The position numbers and the translations under genes were made by a program. A stretch of DNA of 64,000 nt, from the NCBI GenBank assembly GCA_946406115.1, contig OX291548.1, positions 9,040,373-9,104,372 on the forward strand, in the 5' to 3' direction. The stretch is from Apoda limacodes. Lineage: Eukaryota > Arthropoda > Insecta > Lepidoptera > Limacodidae. Positions 24,201-39,200 of the stretch are shown here, piece by piece. The notes beneath the pieces are model-generated. The model was not told the origin of the DNA. It made no database searches and was given only the letters and a program-made list of their open reading frames with translations. Position 1 is the stretch's first letter. Each line of letters opens with the position of its first letter.

Positions 24201-27200
24201 CTACAATGGACTATGACCGAAATCGTTCTCCGTAAGGTTAGGACGCGCCTCAACAGTAGGGGCGTATAATGCTGGTAAAGTGCTCAAAAATATCTAAGGG
24301 CTGTTAACTTCAGCATCTCAATCCTATTGTCAACTAGCGTCATCTAGCAGAAGCATGTCGTTCGTGCCTCGCTTTTAGTACGGTTTGGTCTTTTAAAATG
24401 TGAATTCTTAATTTCAAAATTAAAAAAGTATGGGTTACATAATTTAAATGAATAATCACCTAAATAATTGTAATTTTATGTACCTACTAATTAATGTAAA
24501 GATTATTGATGTAATTATAGTTTTCTTATTAAAATGTATCTGTTTAAAAAGTATTTAGAACTTGTAACAAACATTACATAGTTTGTTTGAACTGTACATT
24601 TACCATTATAAAACTTTGATTTTGTACTATTCTATCTTGGGTATTGATAATGTTACATGTTTTGTTGTATCAATTGACTTTGTTTTTCCTAGTAGTCGCA
24701 GATATTGTTGCAGGGCAGTAGTGACGTGTTTTGTCCCGCACTTAGCGTGTCGATAGCTGTAGCTAGACTTGTGCAGGCGGGGAACATGTGATGCGAGGTT
24801 GTCTTTTGCTTGCATAGCCAAAATGTTTGGTCGGCATTTCGACACAATTTGGGAAGCAAGCTATATCTACAGAAGAAACGAGGAATAAGAATTCAACTTT
24901 TTATTTTCGTCTTTAGACAAAAACGAGTCAACCCTGCGCCTGAAAATAGAAACTTTTCAATGGTCCTTCGAGCCGAATCTAAGGAAGAAAATGTAAAGCT
25001 GAATAGCCAGCGCACGCCATAAAGAAGGCTTGACTTGCCATGTGGTTGCTGGGCTTCGTTAGAAGCCGCCGGTCATACTGAAAGTCGGCAATCGCGCGTT
25101 GGATTGTCACTTGGTACAGTCGCCACCGCCCCTCAAGAAAACTTCCCAGAGATGCATAGATTTACCTTCGCGCTGACGCGGCCACTGACTAATGAGCAGT
25201 TGGTGACTAGGACGTCGGCACATATGGATCGAAAGGGCTTGCTATGCGGTGTGGCAGCTTCGTTTAACGCCGCCGATAATACTGAAAGTTGGCAATCTCG
25301 CGTTGGATTGTCAATTCTTATAGTTGGCACCGGCCGTTTAAGAAAACTTTCCAGAAATGAATAGGTTGCAAACGAGCTTACTTACGGCCCGCCTGATGTT
25401 AAGCGGTCACGACAGCTAGCCAGTAGCGAAGAACCTTTTTTGCCCGCGCACAGCGTGTCGATAGCAATGTAGTCTGAAAACATTTAAAGTTTATTACTTG
25501 TTAAGCCAAAATGTTTTTGATATTATACAATATGATGATATTATATTTAATAATATTATATCACTAATAATGTTTATATAGCAAATAATTTATTCACATT
25601 TGCATCTTGATGGATAAATTTTAGCCTTACAGTTACTCCAGTTCATAAGTGATACGTTTAGCAATGTTGCCCTTGCAATAGAACTGTTTGATTGTGTAAA
25701 ATAACGATTGAACATAAAGCATGCCACTTTATCTGGAATATAGAAAAAATTAAAAATAAAGAAAATCTTGCAAATGAAATTTGATACAGTCTAACCCATG
25801 TCTAACACTGACATTTTATCCACAGATAATATACGAGGTTCCAAAAGAAAATGTTCAGTTAGAGGATACAATTCTGTTTAAAAACTTACAAAACCATCAA
25901 TCGGCACCAGTCATAAAGGAATTTCTCACGATGCTCGCTGTCTGCCACACTGTGATTCCGGAAAAAGTTGACGGCAAAACAAACTACCAGGCTGCCTCGC
26001 CTGGTGTGTTATATTTTATTTAATAATAGTCTTAGATAATCTAGTCGAGGAACAAAGTAATTTCATGCGAGTGTGTGATGCAAAGTAAATAAGTTTTAGT
26101 TAGTTACTAACACAAGTAATTGCATATCAATTTGATAGGGGAGTGCACTTAAGAGATTTCGTGGATCATTCAAAAACATTAAATTTAGTATCTAGTATTT
26201 ATGGTACTGCTTCGTAAACTTTTGCTATAGTTGTTATAGAATGATTTAGTAGCAAGTTAATGACTAGAATAAAATGGACCCGTATTCTGATATTCTACAT
26301 ATCCGTTGTGATACTAGGAATCCCATCTCCTTTAGCTACGACATCCGACAAAGTAGCATCCTTGGTACATAAGTGATTTTCTGGAACTTTAAGTTCCAAA
26401 TTTAGTTCGGTATGCTAAATATACTACAATCTTTTGTAAGAGGTTTAAGGACTTGTAGATCATATTGTCTGTGCTGACATCAGAATGTATTATCGCTTGT
26501 GTCATAATAATAATTAGCTTTTAAAATTAATTATTTACTCTGGTTTGGGTAGGAACAGACAAGTTTAGTGTATGCGATTGGATTTTGATTTTACCCAAAT
26601 TGACATTACACTTTCACGGTCTATAACAAGAAAAGTTTGACTTAGACGAATGTTGTGTTTTAAGGGGCCTCCTTACCCCAAAAGGATAAAAAGACCCCAT
26701 ATAGGATCACGTTGTTGTCCACTTGTCTGTCTGTTAGTCAAAACCCTTTTTCTCAGGAACGCGTGAAGGTATCAAGTTGGAATTAATATTAATTACTAAG
26801 GTCTACGGCCCCTAAAGTGATAAAAATAATACGGCCGAAATACAGATATTTTTGTCGCATATTTTGGCATTCACAGATAAATCAAAACCTATGGAGTACT
26901 TCCCGTTGTCCTAAAATTATGAAATTTGACACGAAGCAAGGTCTTACGTCACAAATATAGGAAATAATCCGAAATTCGTTATTTTGTTATATTAAAAAAA
27001 AAGTTTGTCTGTCAAGACCATTTTACTCTAGAAGTCGTGGAAGAATCTAGTTGAAATTAATATCAAATACTAAAGTCTAGGATCACGTAAGTTATAAACA
27101 AATCAAGCTTCTAATTCAATGTAATATTAAAATATACCCAAAATACTGTCATTTTTATGTATCAAAACCTATGAGGTCCTTACCGTTGACCTAGAATCAT

Positions 27201-30200
27201 AAAATTTGGCAAGAAACAAGCTGTTACGTCACAAATATACGTAAAAATCAAAAAACTGATCATAACCTGTAAGACATGATCTCATGATGGAAGAACTATC
27301 TACACATATGATAAGTTGGTCGGAACCCTCGGTGCGCGAGCCAGACTCGCACTTGACTGGTTGTTTTCTTATCATTAATATTATTTTTCAGACGAGCGTG
27401 CTTTAGTAATGGGTGCAGCTATGTTTGGCTTTGAATTTGAAACTCGCACACCGCAATCTGTGCAAATAAAAATGGGCAATGTGCGCGAGACTTATGAAAT
27501 ACTCAACGTGATCGAGTTTACGTCGACCAGGAAAAGAATGTCGGTTGTTGTACGGACACCCAAAGGTATGTTCCAAGATCCATAGATTTATAAATTTCTT
27601 TTTGTAGATACTTCGTTTATTTCAAAAAAAAAGGATATTTTGAAATTTAACCTCTAAGGGTGTTAAGGGCCTAAAGACGTTTAAGTGGATCAAAAAAATT
27701 TATGACGTAACGCTTACCATAAAGGTTTTCAGACGGGCTGATGGATCCAAAAACTTTGGTTTTAGATCTTTATTATTCTCAAATAATATATATTCGCTTA
27801 TTAGAGATAAAAACAGGTTAACTTATATTAAATTATGCAAGAAAATGGACGAGATCAGTATTTATTATTTATTTATTATTCAAATTCCGCAGGAATCAAA
27901 GCCGAGGTTTCAGGGATAAATTTGATCAAAACAAAAACTTGACTAACAGTCAAGTTAAATTATACATTGTTAGCTAATGTATTTGCTACTGGCATTATGA
28001 AATGACTAATCCATTATCGCAATAGGAATTCAGTGTTACAAAGTACAGGTTAAATGATTTTCGTACTTATTTTCACCCGGGGTTAATTTCAAACGAGTTA
28101 GAGTTGGAACACTAACGCTGGGGTTACAATCCGAACGTCTGCCTGGACTAGAGTGCATTATGTAAATTTCTGCACATGAAATGTTAGCACTGCCTCATTT
28201 ATAAATTATATAAAAATATTTTTTTTTACAATGTTATTAGGTCAAATAAAGCTGTACTGTAAAGGTGCTGACGCCATGATTTACCCCCGCCTGGCGGGAG
28301 GTCCCGATGTATGTAAATACGCAGAGGTTACTTTGGCGCATTTAGAGGAGTTTGCCGTAGAAGGTCTAAGGACACTGGTGTTTGCTGTGGGCGATATATC
28401 TGAAGAATTTTACAAGGTATTCCAATAATCTTATTTTTAATATTAAGGCACATTGGGACAGAGCCTAACAAATAGCTATATTCTACGAAAGCTTCTGATA
28501 GCACAAGTTCATATATAAATATGGTGCTGAAAAAAACGTTAAAAAAGGTTATTTTTTTTTGAAATCTAGTATTAAATATCGTTGAACTGCGGCGTAGCTC
28601 CAGACGTAAGATTCTATTTATAATGAGTGCCTTATCCTATTCTTTGATACCTAAAAATTTCGTTCAAACTATATTTTCCGGTTTGGTAAGTTTAAACATT
28701 TACGGATCACTGATATTAAAAGTTCAGTCTTGTACTTGGCAATTTTTTTTTATGTACCTACTAACTGTTTCCAGCGGTAACTGTTACTGCTCTGCTTCTC
28801 AAGGTCGTAGCGTAAAGCTATATAGCTTCGTACCTAATTTTTCAATTAACGATAATTTATTGCACACAAATAGAAAACTATATACAAAACGGTGACCTTA
28901 ATGCCTAAATATCTGACAGTCAATCATCGGTAGTACAGATACCATTCTATAAAAGTGTACATGTCGTATCAAAAGGTCGTATCTAAAACTATAATGATAA
29001 AACTATAATTTTGCATAGGACTGGGCAAATACGTACCACAAAGCGAGTATAGCGATACAAAATCGAGAACAGAAGCTAGAGGAAGCGGCTTTGTTAATAG
29101 AAAATAACTTGCGACTGTTGGGTGCTACCGCGATAGAAGATAAACTTCAGGTAATTTTGTTTATTAATTTTTATAAAAAAAAAAAATTTTCCAATAGTAT
29201 TCAACTATATCAGTACATAATTTAAATAAAAAAAAATCCTGCTTATTTGATGAATATTTATCAAACGATTTACAATTAAAAATTTGGGTTTCATTCAAAT
29301 CTTCTGATAATATATAAAAGTAATTTTTTAAGTACACAATATAGAATAATATATCTTAACGACTTTATAACGGTGTATTTAAAGTAGTCTGGTAGTATAG
29401 TAGTAGTGTAGCATTTTAATATTGACAGCAAATATTTACTCAAATTTGTTGCAGTAGCAGGTATTTGGTTATCTTTAAGGTTCAGTACCCAAAGGGAGTC
29501 GTCTTAACCTGTCACGCTTACGCATCGCTGCTGTGTTTTCTTCTATCATCTAAGCATCCGTGCAGATGCAAGGAATCTTACTCAATATACTCTGCTATTA
29601 CTAAGCCTACGCTGTCTACAGATTGTTGATAGTATGTCATTGTCAAAAAAACACAAAAAGTAAAAATTTGAAGTTTTTTTATTGTTTTGTTTTTGCTCTT
29701 TGTAAAACCAATTTTCATGAGTTTTGGTAGTGTAAGCCTTAAAAAAAATACAGTCCACGCCCATAAAATTTAACAATAGCAAAATTTTGTTTCATAACAT
29801 TTAGTATTGTGTGCTATTAGTGCACGAGACCGACTCGCACTTAACGGGTTTTGAATAGAAACAAAATCTATTAATTCATCAGTGCCCTTTCCTCTGTTTA
29901 ACATTTGTACTTAAAAACTATTATTTATTAGGACGGTGTGCCAGAAACGATAGCTGCGCTATTGAAAGCGAACATTCAGATATGGATGTTGACAGGCGAC
30001 AAACAGGAGACGGCCATAAACATTGCGCACTCGGCGCATCTTGTGCATACCACTATGCCGATCATTATACTGAGCGAAGACAGCTTAGACGTAAGTAAAT
30101 AATAAAGGTATGTTAGGAAAAATTTTATCGACCCTCTCCTTATTGGAAAAGTCGTTAATTAATGATAGACAGTACAGTTGAGAAATGCACTATACATGCC

Positions 30201-33200
30201 TTGGCCACAACTGAACATAACCTGACTCTGTGATGCGTGCCTCGGCTATAACTCATCCCGCATACTCACGATCGCCCGGTTATGCTGCGTTTGCCAGCCG
30301 GGGCAATAATGTACTATATGTGCATGATGCTGTTAATTATACAAGTGAATTATGAACAGTTATTTAAGCAGTATGTATGTATATTGTAACGGAACGACCG
30401 TTTCCGGTGGTCCGTCTCCGGTAAAGGACCGGATGATGTAGGAAACGATAGAAGTTTCTGGACATTCGCTCTTAGGTCCATTACCACTGTGGTAATTTAA
30501 ATTTAGAGATCAAAGAATCTCTAGATGTTTGACATCGGTAAGTCAAAAACAGATTACTTTACGTTCTGCTTGACGTAGTTGTAAAAATTCTACTACTAAT
30601 TATTTTTACGGATAGTAAACTGTGCGATCTTCTTCTAAACTGCAAATTAATTGCATATCCACTTCTCTTCTATAAATGAAAACCGTCCTCGTACGGTTCT
30701 TAGTTTATATATACAACGTATATATATATTACTCTACTACGGCTCTACGCCGTAACTGAGGTCCGCGAGAAGACTTCTCTGTGGGCTGGTGCACGTTTGT
30801 CTTCTAACGGCGGCGCACCGCAGCTGCTTTGCTGTCCTTATACTGTGGGAGGCCGGAGTCTACTGAACTCCAAATCCTCGGCCTGGCCGGAGTCTTGCTC
30901 TACGCCGAAGCTACTGGCGAGCTACGTGCGGCCTTACCTTGTGCCTGCCACGGGCGGCATATTCACTACTCACCACACGCTGTTAGGCCACGTAACATCA
31001 GTCCCATCCGCGTCTTCTTTCTACGGCGGTGCTGACCTGAGGGGTGCCCACAGCGAGCAAGACATCAAATCGGGCTCTAGGCCGAAGAGACCTGAGTGTA
31101 CTAGTTCCCTAATAAAAGCTTTTAAAAACTACACTTAAAATCTGTGTAGGCAGGCTTGCGTTTGGCTATCTTTCTATTTATTTAGGTAGTCCTTTATGAT
31201 TGTGAATTAGGTAGCTGTGATCTAGATATTTAAGTGTTACGAATCACCCTATGTGATTAGGATATTGTGCATTAAAAACTGTTACTATATAATGAAAGAG
31301 TATACTAATATAACCTGCCTTACCCTTGAAAAGTGTTTCTTTACTCGCCTTTGAACTCCCTCTATCTTTTCTCCTCCTACTGAGCACCTAGCCGGTGCAT
31401 TCGATAACAGGGCACTACTGCTTTAACCTGTCCTGTTATAATATACAGTCATCATCTCAACCGCCTCGTCAATCTTAGGCGACCGCCCAACTGCCGAAAA
31501 GCTATTCTCTCGCCTAAGACTGACGAAGCCGCGAAGACCTCGACTGTATCTTTTTCTTTTAGTACACAATTCAGTTACAGTTCGAAAAAAAATGCACTTA
31601 AATAAGGTATTGAAAATATCCAAAACAATAATGTTCTGTTTTTGTCCTTCAATATCCATCATCATAACAAAAGTGTTATAAAAAACATAACTGTATTTTT
31701 TTTACTTTTTTTAAAAAAATAAAATATGATTGTAGGTACTGTACTTCTAATTTTAAGAATTATAGCTGGGAATTCCTAAATATTTTAAAATAAAATGTTA
31801 TTATTAGCATGTCAAAATTAATGCAATGTATAAAAAATTGTTAAAATATAGAATACAAGAGAGGCGATAAGTCGACAAGTGCAGGACTTTGGAGAAAACA
31901 TCCGTCAGGAAAATGACGTGGCTCTAGTGATAGACGGGAAGACACTCAAGTATGCGACAGGCTGTGACCTGAGGCAGGATTTTTTGAACATCTGTATGTC
32001 TTGTAAAGTTGTTATCTGCTGTCGAGCCTCGCCTATACAGAAAGCTGAGGTAAGTTTCGTTTCCTCTCTTTGACACCTAATTATTTTAGGCAAGCTCTAT
32101 GTGAGCACTTTACAAAGTAATAAATTTGTTTATGACGTATGTATTTGCTTATGTCAATAGGCACTAATATTTTTGTTATTTATAATTCAACATGTTTTTT
32201 TACAGCTAATTTATTATTTATTCGTTTAAGAATGTTAATATTTTCATTAACTATTTAATTAGTTAATTTAATATTATTTATATTGTTGTAGTTTTTAATT
32301 TTCTGTATCATATTAAACAAATTACATATTTACATATATATTTATACTCATTCACGGTTACATTAAAATTAAAATAGAATTTATGGTACTTCTAATATTT
32401 ATAGCGCATATACGCTTTACAGTTGCGCGAAAAGCGTTTAGTCGTCAGTGTATGTATGTGTGTGTGCATTTTTACTTACTTATTAGGTAGGTAGTTCAAA
32501 TGTGTATACACATTACTTGATATACCAGATAGTAATTCGGGTATAATTCGTATTGTCAAGGTGTAAAAAGCTTTGCATGCCAGTTTTGAATTTAGGACGG
32601 TGTGGGAATATATACACCCTATATTTTCTTACTTGTCTTATTTTTGTGGTCTTAAAATCAGGGGAAATATGATTAAGGCTCAAATAAAAAAAAAAACCAA
32701 ATTATTTATTCATCATGGACAGGTGTAACTTAGTGGGACGAAATAAGAAAGATCTTTAGATAAAATATAGTTCAATCTCTCTGTTTTATTAATTGTCCTT
32801 TTAGACTTATTGATTGTTTGAGCCTAAACTAAGTTTATTGCACACATGACATGAATAATATCTAGTTTTTAACACATTTGTATATGTTTCTCAATCAGAT
32901 AGTAGAATTGGTATCAAAAGCTACGAAGGCGGTGACGTTGGCAATCGGTGATGGTGCAAACGACGTGGCGATGATACAGCGCGCCTCCGTTGGCGTCGGC
33001 ATATCCGGTGTGGAGGGACTGCAGGCGGTCTTCGCATCAGACTACAGTATAGCACAGGTATATATCATATTTGTGTATCAACATTGTCACGGCTTCAATT
33101 CCTTAAAGGGGGTAACCAGTGGCTAAAAATACTGCTACATCACAATGTAGCTTTATGTCTTCCATAAGCCGTAAATCATCAACTTAAATTGTAATAGGTA

Positions 33201-36200
33201 GTAAAATTAAAGCCCAGGATCAAATAATGTCCCACACCTTTGTCCGTTCTAAACATAATATAAAAAGTCAAGATTCTATTTGGACAGTAAAAAATTAGTG
33301 GTTACTCCGTTCTGGGGATTAAACCATAAAGATTAACATTTAATAAACAGTAATAATTAATAAATTTACAATTTATAAATAATGTCCCTATTTTGTCTAG
33401 TTTCGGTTTCTCACTCGACTTCTGCTCGTGCACGGCGCTTGGAATTACTCTCGCATCAGCAAGCTGATTCTCTATTCGTTCTACAAAAATATTTGTCTAT
33501 ACGTCATCGAGCTGTGGTTCGCTATATACTCCGCCTGGTGAGTTCTTCTATTTATTTTTATCTATGATTTTACAATATTTATTCAGACGGAAAATTATAT
33601 GCGCGTCTTCAAAGGTACGCGCAATTACCGTCATACTCCTAAAAGCACAACTATATTTATTAACAACTTGAAACAAAACTATATTAGGTACAAGACGGAT
33701 TGGAGCGAAAGTTGTTTCTGTCTTACAATTGGTGATTGATAAAAAGTAGCAATTATTTCGCTTCAACAATAGACAACTTCGAATGAGTAATCGACGATTA
33801 GACCTTTATTAAGATTTTTACCACGCTATGATTAAAAGATATTTTAAATAAACCAATGACTGCAGTCTGGATCATTATAAGCCTTTATACGGCCCCTCTT
33901 TTAGAGCATCGGCCTAACCTTACCTATAGCGAGAGTGATTTGGGCCATATTCCATTGCGTACTCAAGCGGATTGTAGACTTTACATACGTCTTTTCGACG
34001 TATTTTTAACTATGTTTTCCTTCGTCGAATTAGGGATGACTAGTGATGCCATTATACATATATTAACTCCTCTTTGTAAAGATTATTTAAAAAATGTACG
34101 ACACAAAAATTATTATACTAGTCGCAAGCTGTATTCAGAATGTTTTGTTTTATTTATGCAACACCAGATTTCTTCTAAAAATGACGTCTTTTAAACAGTA
34201 GGCAAGGGAGTTTTAGTCCCACCGCGACCGATGCATGGCTGCTGTGTACGTCATATGCGCACATGAGATAAAATATCCATTGATCGATCTCCAGTCATCG
34301 AATCCGTCAACAAATACTTTTGTTACGGTTAGTTTGCTAGCTTATTTGAAACGCATAATATCTACTGATATATTCCTATTAATAGAAAAATGAGTAAAAT
34401 AGAAAAAAAAATTGATCTACAAGTAGGTATGTGATAGCTTATAGCTGGTAAGCAATATTTACCTACCTTATATCACCTTATTTGCAAACATAAATAGACA
34501 GAACTCATCTCATCGTCGATCTCATGTGAATCCGTCCATCGTCCTCCTCCTCAACGTCCGTCGAATGTCTATCTGTCAATCACAACATTGGCATTGGGAC
34601 TATAACACACTGATTAGCAATATTTACCTACCTAATATCACCTTACTTAACAAATATAAATTATCAGAAATATTGCAATGTTGTAACACATATCTTCGGT
34701 TCTGCAGTATCGACATCATGTGAATCCGGTCATCGTCCCCTTCCAACGTCCGTCGAATGTCTATCTGTCAATCACAGCGTTTGCAATGGGACGATAACAC
34801 AACAATTTACTTAAAAAAATTAAGAAAAGGACACTGCAAAAGCCCATAGCTCGGCCACCACCGACCATCGTAGTGCGAATGCCTTAAAAATGCATTTATC
34901 AAAACACCAGTACCTTGGCGACCAAGCTTTACTTTTTAGCTTTAGCTTAGCTGTTTCTTGTCAAACGTGTTTTTACAAAAACTACAACTTTTTAGGCAAA
35001 TCTAAATAAAAAAACTTCATCCAAATCGTTTGAGCCGTTGCACAGTGTTTGTTTTGACACACAACCTCTGCGGAGTTAGAACCCGAGTTTTTTTCGCTGA
35101 TGGTCCTAAATAAACGTAATGTTTTGTCTATGACAGACCTACTACAGCATAGAAATGTGATAAAAATTAAAAACTGATATCAACAAAAATCGTGTCGTCG
35201 AAAATGATAATTTTTTTTTAATAAATGACGCTGTATAAATATTTGTCTTCAGAGGGCGATATAGGCCAGAAAGCTAATTTCTGTAATACTAACGCTGCGT
35301 ATGTAAATGTACTAAAAATCATTACTCAATGTTATATACATTACTATTAGATATATTTGTTATATACTTCCTTAGTAAATTATTCCATAATGACGCCTTG
35401 AAACTAAATTTTGTTTTGTATGGGATTTAACCTTTTTACCGTTTTGTAGCCACATTTTTTTAGTTTTTGCTACAACTTAGAGTCAATGCACTAGATAACA
35501 AGCTATTCTAATCATTTAATCAACTTTCATTACAATAAAATGCAATACACGCTTTAAAAATTTGCACAAGTGTTGAAACAATGGTCACTTCCAGATTAAA
35601 TACAATAAATGAAAATCACTCAGATAGGTAATGCACTAGACAAAAGTACGTTTTAGAACATATATTTTTTTCAATCCTTTAGGTGCTATAGTTCAGCCAC
35701 AAAATTTGCACAAAAACGGCGTATTTACGCGTTCTAGCCGCAGCCTTCAATAACTCTACTTACCAGCTTTTAAATAAAAATTCTACTGTGTATATTTTTT
35801 TGCAATGAAAACTTTACTACACAAAAAGTTATTGAAATTGTCACCTAGGTGTTAGTGAGTTTCAAACGTAATTCCCAGCAATTTTATGCAATAAAAAGAA
35901 GATGTCACTTTTAGGGTCGAAAAAAACACTGCGTTGATAGCATGTTGCCAAAAACCTTAAAGTAATCGCAAAAACGTTCGCATGTGTAGAATGGAATTAA
36001 AATTAACATTTTATAAATTTTCTAGGTCTGGTCAAATATTGTTCGAGCGATGGACGATAGGTTTCTACAACGTAATTTTCACAGCACTGCCGCCATTTGC
36101 AATCGGTCTTTTCGATAAAGTTTGTTCATCAGAAATTATGATCAGTGTAAGTATTTTAATTTATCAATAAATGATTCTGTTATTATACCTCCGTCCTAAA

Positions 36201-39200
36201 ATTTACAAAAAGCTAAATTTTGTAATTCTAACAATCTGCTTTAAAAATCACTTATATACTATCCTACTAATATTATTAATGCCAAGTTTCGATTTTTGTT
36301 ACTCAACCACGCTTCGACCGCTGGACGGATCGGGATGAAATTTGGCACACATAGCACCCATACAGATAAAGGGGGGCGCAAAAATAAATTGACCTACCTC
36401 AGCCACTGGGGTATCGTTGTTTAGAGTTGAGTAGATAAATACTATATTGTTTGTTTTAAAAGAAATATTGAAAAACAAAGAAATGACAAGCAACCAAAGT
36501 CAGCTTTTTTTACAAAACTTTGTTTAGAAGAATTTTTTAAATTTGGTGAATGTTTATTATTACGTATATTTTACTAACAAATACCAATATATTAATGAAT
36601 CAGTTGTTTTTTTAAATTCCCCTTACTTTTCTTATTACAACCACCTAGATTTTGCGGTTAAATGCGTAGCACAGAAGAGATTCACTCAGCTACTGCTTGT
36701 GAATAATTTTGGTGTTCGAACGGCTTATATTCTACGTTTGGTACGGAACCCTGAATGTGTGAAGTCCGACACACAGTTGGCCGGTTTTTAATCCTCCCAA
36801 CTGCCACAAAAACTCCCTCCGCCTGCCTCTACACGATTTAGCCTATATGTGCCATTTACCTAAAAACGAAGCGTGCCGTAAAGCGAAATATACTCTCTTG
36901 ACTCTTTCTTTTTTATTTTAATAAATATAAATAAACTAAATGGCGAACGATGATAGAAAGTCACCACAGTACTGGTTTGTCACTTTCTAAAGGATGGTCA
37001 ATTTTGTGAGGCTTTTGCGCAAACCATAGGACAGATTACAGAAGCAAGGCCTACTAAATTTTACTTATATCCTATTTTTTTTTTTTTTTCATCCTATCAT
37101 TATTTTTTTCTTCCTTTATCGTCTTTTATTTAAACTTTGGTCACAGAAAAAGTTATATATTATACAACAAAACATCATACGGTCTTAAACACTCGTGCTG
37201 TCTATTGTGAACTCGTCTACGTATTGTAATACCCTTTGTTATGCTACAGTTACTTAATAAACTACCTTGTTTCTCTTTTTCAAAATTGGTAAACATATGA
37301 ACACGTTTCAGCATCCAGTGTTATACCTGCCCAGTCAGCAGGGGCTTCTGTTCAATATACGCGTGTTCTGGGTGTGGATACTGAACGCCCTGATACACTC
37401 AGTACTGCTGTTCTGGCTGCCCATAATGATCGCTGGACATGACGTACTATGGCCTACTGGCATGGGTGGCGGATATCTTGTTGTAGGAAATTTCGTTTAC
37501 ACAGTAAGTATAACTTATTTGGAAGCATTGGGAGTTAGATTTCAAGAAGCCCTAGAGAAGTGTTCAAGTGCGACTATAGTGATTATAAAAACGTCATAAC
37601 CCGGCCAAATTAAAAGATGTATTTTTTTGTAAGATACTGTAAGCGTCCTTAGACTGACCGCTATTATCATTCCGTTCGCATGTTCCTTTCTCAAGTTGTG
37701 TTTAAAAAACTATGTAATATTATAAATGCGAAAGTGTCTCTGGTTGCGTGTATGTGTGTGTGTGTTACTTTTTAACTAAACCTATTTTGATGGAATTTGG
37801 CAAGGTAATAGCTTGCATCTTGGGAAAGAACATGGACTACTTAAGAAGGTCAAGCGTGAGTCGGTGGCTTTACTATAATAAAGGAGTTGTAGAAATCCCA
37901 CGCCGATAACCGAATTTAGGCAGGGCGGAGCCTTTAGCAAAAGGGGACAGCCTTTTCATCCAACCATTGACAGGAGTCCATCGCCGCAACACTGTTTCTG
38001 ATTTTTTTTATACCACTAAGGTGGCACACAAGCTTTCGGTCCACATGATGGTAAGCGGGATACCATAGCCTATAGACTTGCAACACCAGGGTGCCTTTAG
38101 GGTGCAGACTAAGGTGGCTTTATACATGTCCCATGTCGTAAATCACCAGCTTTAGAATATTAGGTGATTAAATGTAAGACGGCAGTCTAGTATCCTCAAT
38201 ATCCTATTTTTCTTACAGTACGTCGTAGTGACGGTATGCCTGAAGGCAGGACTCTCGACGCACTCTTGGACTTGGGTCACGCACGTCGCTATTTGGGGCT
38301 CCATTATTATGTGGATCATCTTTATCGCTATATACAGGTAATTTTCAATAAAAGAAAAAGTGTCATGCGACACAAAATGTGCGAGGATAGTTTTTTTTTT
38401 CATATACCACTAAGGTGGCAAACAAGCTTGCGGCCCGCCTGATGGTAAACGGTCACCGCAGCCTGTGGAGGCGCGCGCGGGAGGAAGTTTCTTGGAAACC
38501 GCACTGTTACCGACAATTTCGGTTCTAAAGTGAGAGAATGAATCCTGCCGATGGCGAGCGGTGCGATGGTAGAAAGAAGCAGTGGGCATCATTTCCAACA
38601 ATTATTCAGAACACATCCCATTATACAAGCGGTAAAACATACACTGAGAGATAAAGTATCTCGTTAGACAGTGATTGTGAACCCTTGTTCGATACGGCTT
38701 GTAAGTTTGAGATCGTCGACGATTATCACAGCCCGTCGTTGAACCGAGTCAAAAAGGCCAAGCTGGTATCCGGCTGCACCCACCTAGAGATAGCAGCAGT
38801 ACTCTATATGGGGCCGGACTTGTGACTTGTAAAGCAGCAACCTTTTCCCGAGTCAGAGAACTGCTTCGCTCTGTTGAGTACACCAAGTTTTTTTTGGAAG
38901 CCAGCTTCACCTTGTCTTGTAAATGATCTCTGAACAAAACATCTCTGGAGATGTCAACACCAAGGATCCCGATGCTCTTGGAGATGGTGAGGGGAGGTTA
39001 TCAGGGAAAAATATATGCTATCATAAAATAATAACTATTGCGAGCGCAAAAGTACCCATGCTAAACACTCCACGTTTTGCTGACCGCTAGACATATGTGC
39101 TGCGCATATACGCATATGTGTTGATCGCCTTTAGAGTGTAAAAGAACTGTAAAGACAGTCCATAGAAAGGTGAAAAGAGTACTATAAACAGTCGAATGAA

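Noticed and set aside
22261..25825. A missing ATP8A exon between SIAE and IIYEVPKEN
   Set aside because: The joined sequence lines up with the insect family without a gap and the phases agree, so no extra exon is needed.
31865..32049. Later start for the IDGKTLKYA exon
   Set aside because: Using the AG at about 31863 would drop NTRE, which matches the family directly after SLD. The acceptor at 31850-31851 fits better.
36543..36791. 82-codon open frame
   Set aside because: Its second half is a dispersed repeat also present at 61.0 kb, and nothing suggests a protein.
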